Below, piece by piece: positions 60,871 through 64,000 of a stretch of 64,000 nt of DNA. The notes under the pieces were generated by a model. The model had not been told where the DNA came from. It searched no databases and was given only the letters and a program-made list of their open reading frames with translations. Positions within the stretch are counted from its first letter, which is position 1; each line of letters begins with the position of its first letter. Source of the DNA: Billgrantia aerodenitrificans (lineage in GTDB: Bacteria; Pseudomonadota; Gammaproteobacteria; Pseudomonadales; Halomonadaceae); assembly GCF_021404405.1 (NCBI RefSeq), contig NZ_JABFTV010000008.1, positions 222,905-286,904 on the forward strand, read 5' to 3'. The translations under genes and the position numbers were made by a program.

Positions 60871-61470
60871 TCATATGTCGAGACGATCATCCATTTGCCT
60901 GAGCTTGATGCGTGCCTTGATCCTGCTGAGGGCAACGGGCGTAACCCGGACGTAGCCTGCTATGTCCCGATCCGTCACTCGCTCGGCGATATGCGGGTAT
61001 TCTTCGATGAAACGCTGATAGCGTTCCTCCGCAGAGAGTGTGAGCAGGTCGCGCTCACGCGCTTCCTTGCGAAAACCGTAGAGCTCGAAACCTTTCCGCA
61101 GGGCACGCTGCCACTGTGGGTGCTTGTCGCCTAGCTGATCCAGCAGGTGGTATGGCAGCGATTCGACCGAGGCCGAACAAGCGGCAACGGCGCTGAAGCT
61201 GGTAACGCCACCGGGTGATAGCCCGGCAATACTGGCAAAGAACCTACCTTCGGCAGCAAATGCCTTGACCCAGGCATCGCCGTCGTAGGTTTCGTAGACC
61301 ATCTTGATGACGCCGCTTTTCACGAAATAGACGACTGGATGGGCAACTCCCACCAGGAATAAGCACTCACCAGATGCCAGTGTCTTACGCCGTAGCGCAG
61401 ACTCAACAAGGTGCCAGTCCGGTAGCGAATCGCCCGCCAGCCGCTCGAGAATTTCCTTTGCCGCGCTCAC
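60871..61470 (-). CDS. Crp/Fnr-family regulator (Crp-like, short)
   Basis: A 199-residue regulator with a cNMP-binding-like beta roll (RRKTLASGECLFLVGVAHPV, YFVKSGVIKMVYE) and a C-terminal helix-turn-helix region with VTDRDIAGYVRVTPVALSRIKARI, as in the Crp-like proteins of Bacteroidetes and many proteobacteria that respond to unknown signals. It is divergent from the methyltransferase gene at 61559; a perfect palindrome sits between them. It converges with the siderophore-interacting protein gene. Confidence 0.85.
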   Translation of the reverse strand: MSAAKEILERLAGDSLPDWHLVESALRRKTLASGECLFLVGVAHPVVYFVKSGVIKMVYETYDGDAWVKAFAAEGRFFASIAGLSPGGVTSFSAVAACSASVESLPYHLLDQLGDKHPQWQRALRKGFELYGFRKEARERDLLTLSAEERYQRFIEEYPHIAERVTDRDIAGYVRVTPVALSRIKARIKLRQMDDRLDI

Positions 61471-61486
61471 TATCCTTCACCGCTCA

Positions 61487-61500
61487 TTAACCTAGGTTAA
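61487..61500. promoter_or_regulatory. Palindrome between Crp-like and methyltransferase genes
   Basis: TTAACCTAGGTTAA is a perfect 14-bp palindrome, 17 bp upstream of the Crp-like start and 59 bp from the methyltransferase start. It is the likely operator for both divergent genes. Confidence 0.6.
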
Positions 61501-61558
61501 CGCTGACCGTACATCACCAAGGGATGCTGCCGCCAATATCCCCCTTAGGAGACTCATC

Positions 61559-62005
61559 ATGCGTTGGCTCATCCTGCCGCCCAGTGCGCTACTTTTCACC
61601 GCTGTCATCATGGTTCTGCTGGATCTTTACGCTCCACTCGTGCGCCTATGGGAGACGCCGTACCGCTGGGGTGGCATTGCGGTGCTGCTCGTTGGTCTCG
61701 GCATCGCCCAGTGGCATGCACACCTGTTCCGTCGGTTGGAAACCAACATCGACACCTTCGGTGAACCCGGTTCGCTGACCCGGCAAGGCCTTTTCGCGGT
61801 AACGCGCAATCCCATGTATCTCGGCTTCGTCATCGCTCTGACGGGCCTTGCCATCTGCCTTGGCTCAGCAGCCCCTTTCCTGGCAGCGCTCTGCTTCGCC
61901 CTGCTGGTCAACTTCTGGTACATCCCGGTCGAGGAGCGCAACATGCAGCAAAAGTTCGGCCAAGCCTACCTCGATTACAAGGCAGCGGTGCGCCGCTGGC
62001 TCTAG
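61559..62005 (+). CDS. Isoprenylcysteine carboxylmethyltransferase-family membrane protein
   Basis: A 148-residue membrane protein with about four helices of the PEMT/ICMT family. The S-adenosylmethionine region is visible as LTRQGLFAVTRNPMYLGFVI (R-N-P-M-Y) and the C-terminal FWYIPVEERNMQQKFGQAYLDYKAAVRRW (E-E-R and Y-x-x-Y motifs). It methylates a membrane-associated substrate that cannot be predicted. An AGGAG lies six bases upstream of the ATG. It is probably controlled by the divergent Crp-like regulator through the palindrome between them. Confidence 0.85.
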   Translation: MRWLILPPSALLFTAVIMVLLDLYAPLVRLWETPYRWGGIAVLLVGLGIAQWHAHLFRRLETNIDTFGEPGSLTRQGLFAVTRNPMYLGFVIALTGLAICLGSAAPFLAALCFALLVNFWYIPVEERNMQQKFGQAYLDYKAAVRRWL

Positions 62006-62038
62006 GCTTGCCGGCCTCAACCGAGCTGAGCGGGCCTG

Positions 62039-62977
62039 TCACTCCCCAACGATACGGTCCCGCCCGCTCTGCTTGGCCTGATAGAGCCTCCGGTCCGCCT
62101 GTTCGATCAGGCTGGCCGGGATCCCCCCTTCCGCTGGGGTAGCGGTTGCCACGCCCATGCTGACGGTGACGAGGTGTGAGACGTCGGAAGCGCGATGAGG
62201 TATGGCTGCATCACAAAGGGCGGCTCGACAGCGCTCTGCCACCTGACAGGCGGCCTCAAGGTCCGTTTCCGGCAATACGAGAGCGAACTCTTCGCCACCG
62301 AAGCGTGCCAGCAAGTCGCGAGGTCGTGCGGCCGAGGTACTGACGATGTGCGCCACCCGGCGCAGGCAATCGTCACCGGCGAGATGGCCGTAGTAGTCGT
62401 TGTAGAGTTTGAAGCAGTCGATATCGAGCATGATGAACGAGAGGGCTTGGCCGGCGCGCTTGGCGCTGGCCCACTCCGATTCCAGTACGGAATCGAGCAG
62501 GCGCCGGTTGGCGACACCGGTGAGGCCATCCTGATACGAGAGCTCCTCGAGTTCCCGTTGCAGCCGCATCAGCTTCTCTTCGCTCTTCTTGCGCTCGCTG
62601 ATGTCGAACATGAAGCCGACCAGCGCTTCCGCTTCGCCGGCTTCGTTGCGTAGCACGTGCACGACGTCACGTATCCACACGTAGCTGCCGTCGGTCTTCA
62701 GGGCACGGTAGTCCGCCTCGTGATCGATGCCATTCCTGGACTGTTCGATACAGAAGCTGACCACCCGCTCACGATCCTCCGAGTGCATGCGCTCGACCCA
62801 GTCGTCGACGGTGACCCAACTGCACGGCGACCAGCCCAGCAGCCGCTCGATCTGCGGCCCGATGTAGGAGAAGCGCATGGTCTGGAGGTCGATTCTCCAG
62901 GGGATGGCCTGGGTAGACTCCAGCAGTGTTTTGTAGACAGCGGTATCTACGCTCAACGGCGCGGCATCGTCACTCAT
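62039..62977 (-). CDS. PAS-domain diguanylate cyclase
   Basis: A 312-residue cytoplasmic protein. A PAS/PAC sensor (about 18-132: MRFSYIGPQIERLLGWSP, VGFMFDISERKKSEEKL) is joined by a short coiled coil to a GGDEF domain (about 150-310). The active site is GGEEF, compatible with activity, and an RxxD product-inhibition site (RPRD) stands five residues before it. It makes cyclic di-GMP in response to a signal sensed by PAS. No membrane segment is present. It converges with the methyltransferase gene (33 bp between). Confidence 0.92.
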   Translation of the reverse strand: MSDDAAPLSVDTAVYKTLLESTQAIPWRIDLQTMRFSYIGPQIERLLGWSPCSWVTVDDWVERMHSEDRERVVSFCIEQSRNGIDHEADYRALKTDGSYVWIRDVVHVLRNEAGEAEALVGFMFDISERKKSEEKLMRLQRELEELSYQDGLTGVANRRLLDSVLESEWASAKRAGQALSFIMLDIDCFKLYNDYYGHLAGDDCLRRVAHIVSTSAARPRDLLARFGGEEFALVLPETDLEAACQVAERCRAALCDAAIPHRASDVSHLVTVSMGVATATPAEGGIPASLIEQADRRLYQAKQSGRDRIVGE

Positions 62978-63129
62978 AGTGCGTGGGCTCCACTAGGCTG
63001 CTATGCGCGTCCGTGCCGGATCGAACCTACTTATAACCCAGTCTGCCACAGAGTGGCCGGAACCAGGCGAAAAATGCCATTAATGGAGCCGATAGTTTTA
63101 GCTATTGGTGAAGCTGGGGCCGACGGATA

Positions 63130-63792
63130 TCAGTTCGCTCTTGCTGCGCTTCTCCTGAGTACCAGATGGGTCACCTTTTCCGTCGCCACGCGCTCGGTAC
63201 AGCGATAGCCGAGCGCGCGCATATCGAGGCCGGCGAACAGGTGCTCCCCAGCGCCGAGCAGTATTGGGGTGACGGCAAGGTGAAGCTCATCGACGAGCTG
63301 TGCACGCAGGTACTGTTGCACGGTCGCCACACCGCCGCCGAGGCGCACGTCCCTGTCGCCTGCGGCTTCGCGGGCGCGCTCCAGGGCCGCATGAATGCCT
63401 TCGGTGACGAAGTAGAACGTGGTGCCGTCCGGCATCTCGACGGGATCGCGAGGGTGATGGGTCAATACGAAAACCGGCATGTTAAACGGCGGGTTGTCTC
63501 CCCACCATCCTTGCCAGCTTTCATCCGGCCAGGGGCCACGCACGGGGCCGAACATGTTGCGGCCCATGATCCAAGCGCCGACATTCTCGAAGCCGCGGGC
63601 CACGAAATTGTCGTCGGGGCCGGTTTCTCCTCCCTCCTGGCCCAGCACCCTTTGCTGAAAGGTCGCAGTAGCAAACTGCCAGTCCTGATTCTCCAGGCCG
63701 TTGATGCCCATCGGATTTTCCAGGCTCTGCTCGGGGCCGGCGGCAAAGCCGTCCAGCGAGATACTGAAGCAGGAAACGCGTAGCTGACTCAT
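63130..63792 (-). CDS. Dihydrofolate reductase-family protein (RibD C-terminal-like)
   Basis: A 220-residue protein of the DHFR/RibD-reductase fold: the starting SCFSISLDGFAAGPEQS, WIMGRNMFGPVRGPW, PVFVLTHHPRDPVEM and VRLGGGVATVQQYLRA are all hallmarks of the small stand-alone group often annotated YyaP/YwjB-like. The actual substrate is unknown; it is not the housekeeping folA. It is preceded by AGGAGGT on the minus strand. 87 bp beyond its start lies the end of an insertion sequence. Confidence 0.85.
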   Translation of the reverse strand: MSQLRVSCFSISLDGFAAGPEQSLENPMGINGLENQDWQFATATFQQRVLGQEGGETGPDDNFVARGFENVGAWIMGRNMFGPVRGPWPDESWQGWWGDNPPFNMPVFVLTHHPRDPVEMPDGTTFYFVTEGIHAALERAREAAGDRDVRLGGGVATVQQYLRAQLVDELHLAVTPILLGAGEHLFAGLDMRALGYRCTERVATEKVTHLVLRRSAARAN

Positions 63793-63879
63793 CGTGACCT
63801 CCTGAACGGATGCATCGCATGGTCAGTAGTCGAACGGTCCGCATGGGATTCGACATCCTACCGGCCAGCCCGCCTCCCT

Positions 63880-64000
63880 CTAGGCTTTGTCCGAAAAGTC
63901 TGCTCGCAGACAACGGTCTATGCACGCCAGACATACCATGGCCCTGAAGCTACTGGCCAACTTGTCGTACCGTGTGCAGACCCGGCGTAGCTCTTTCACC
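63880..64000 (-). mobile_element. IS5-family transposase, C-terminal end at window edge
   Basis: The minus-strand frame entering from the right edge reads VKELRRVCTRYDKLASSF and RAMVCLACIDRCLR before a TAG stop at 63880. This is the characteristic RRxxTRYDKLAxxF ending of IS5/IS903-type transposases. The stop overlaps the likely terminal repeat (TAGGCTTTGTCCGAAAAG). The rest of the element lies outside the window. Confidence 0.8.

Overview
The window looks like a chromosomal segment of a halophilic gammaproteobacterium, most likely Halomonas or a close relative. This is inferred from the high GC of the housekeeping genes, the tripartite tricarboxylate transporters, the leucine/isovalerate (liu) operon, SbtA, and protein sequences of halomonad character. 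No rRNA or tRNA gene and no CRISPR array was seen.

Layout. 1-9.2 kb: end of one TctA, a TctD/TctE two-component system, an AbrB-type membrane protein, a full tctC-tctB-tctA operon, and a LysR gene divergent from a SbtA-type bicarbonate permease. 9.2-16.3 kb: liuA-liuB-liuC-liuD-mvaB, converting isovaleryl-CoA to acetoacetate and acetyl-CoA, behind a perfect 16-bp palindrome. 16.3-25.2 kb: a VgrG-Rhs fusion (type VI secretion) with an AT-rich toxin tip and a trail of small AT-rich genes that are candidate current or former immunity genes. Copies of one hairpin flank this island. 25.2-30.7 kb: a VapA-like protein, a divergent FAD oxidoreductase and a large HTH/cyclase-like/STAND ATPase/TPR regulator. 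30.8-31.3 kb: a probable integron gene cassette between attC-like sites.

31.4-38.4 kb holds what I consider the most interesting system: a compact five-gene operon (5-aminolevulinate synthase-like enzyme, GNAT acetyltransferase, Gfo/Idh oxidoreductase, asparagine-synthetase-like amidotransferase, MFS exporter) with its own MmyB-type regulator. Gammaproteobacteria normally make 5-aminolevulinate by the C5 route, and this ALAS has Ser where glycine-specific ALAS has Thr. It therefore looks like a biosynthetic cluster for an aminolevulinate-like natural product, comparable to alaremycin.

38.4-43 kb is a scrapyard: two IS481-like remnants, a 42-aa basic gene, two extra copies of the N-terminus of the STAND regulator, a second cassette with a nuclease-like gene, a frameshifted DUF6228 gene, and an AT-rich OLD-type ATPase that may be a defence gene.

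43-64 kb: katG, a secreted alpha-amylase with CBM20, a decayed SGNH hydrolase, an orphan HigA, TetR/FabF, ZinT with a Zur box, a CpxP-like protein, and a transporter gene split by an octanucleotide repeat (probably phase-variable, currently out of frame). After these come LysR, tag, YciI, TetR, Crp/Fnr, a nuclease-like gene, DUF1801, TetR/siderophore-interacting protein, Crp/Fnr, a methyltransferase, a diguanylate cyclase, a DHFR-like protein and the end of an IS5-type transposase. The CpxP-like/Crp junction exists twice, each copy damaged in the opposite half, and the 3' end of fabF is duplicated into one of them.
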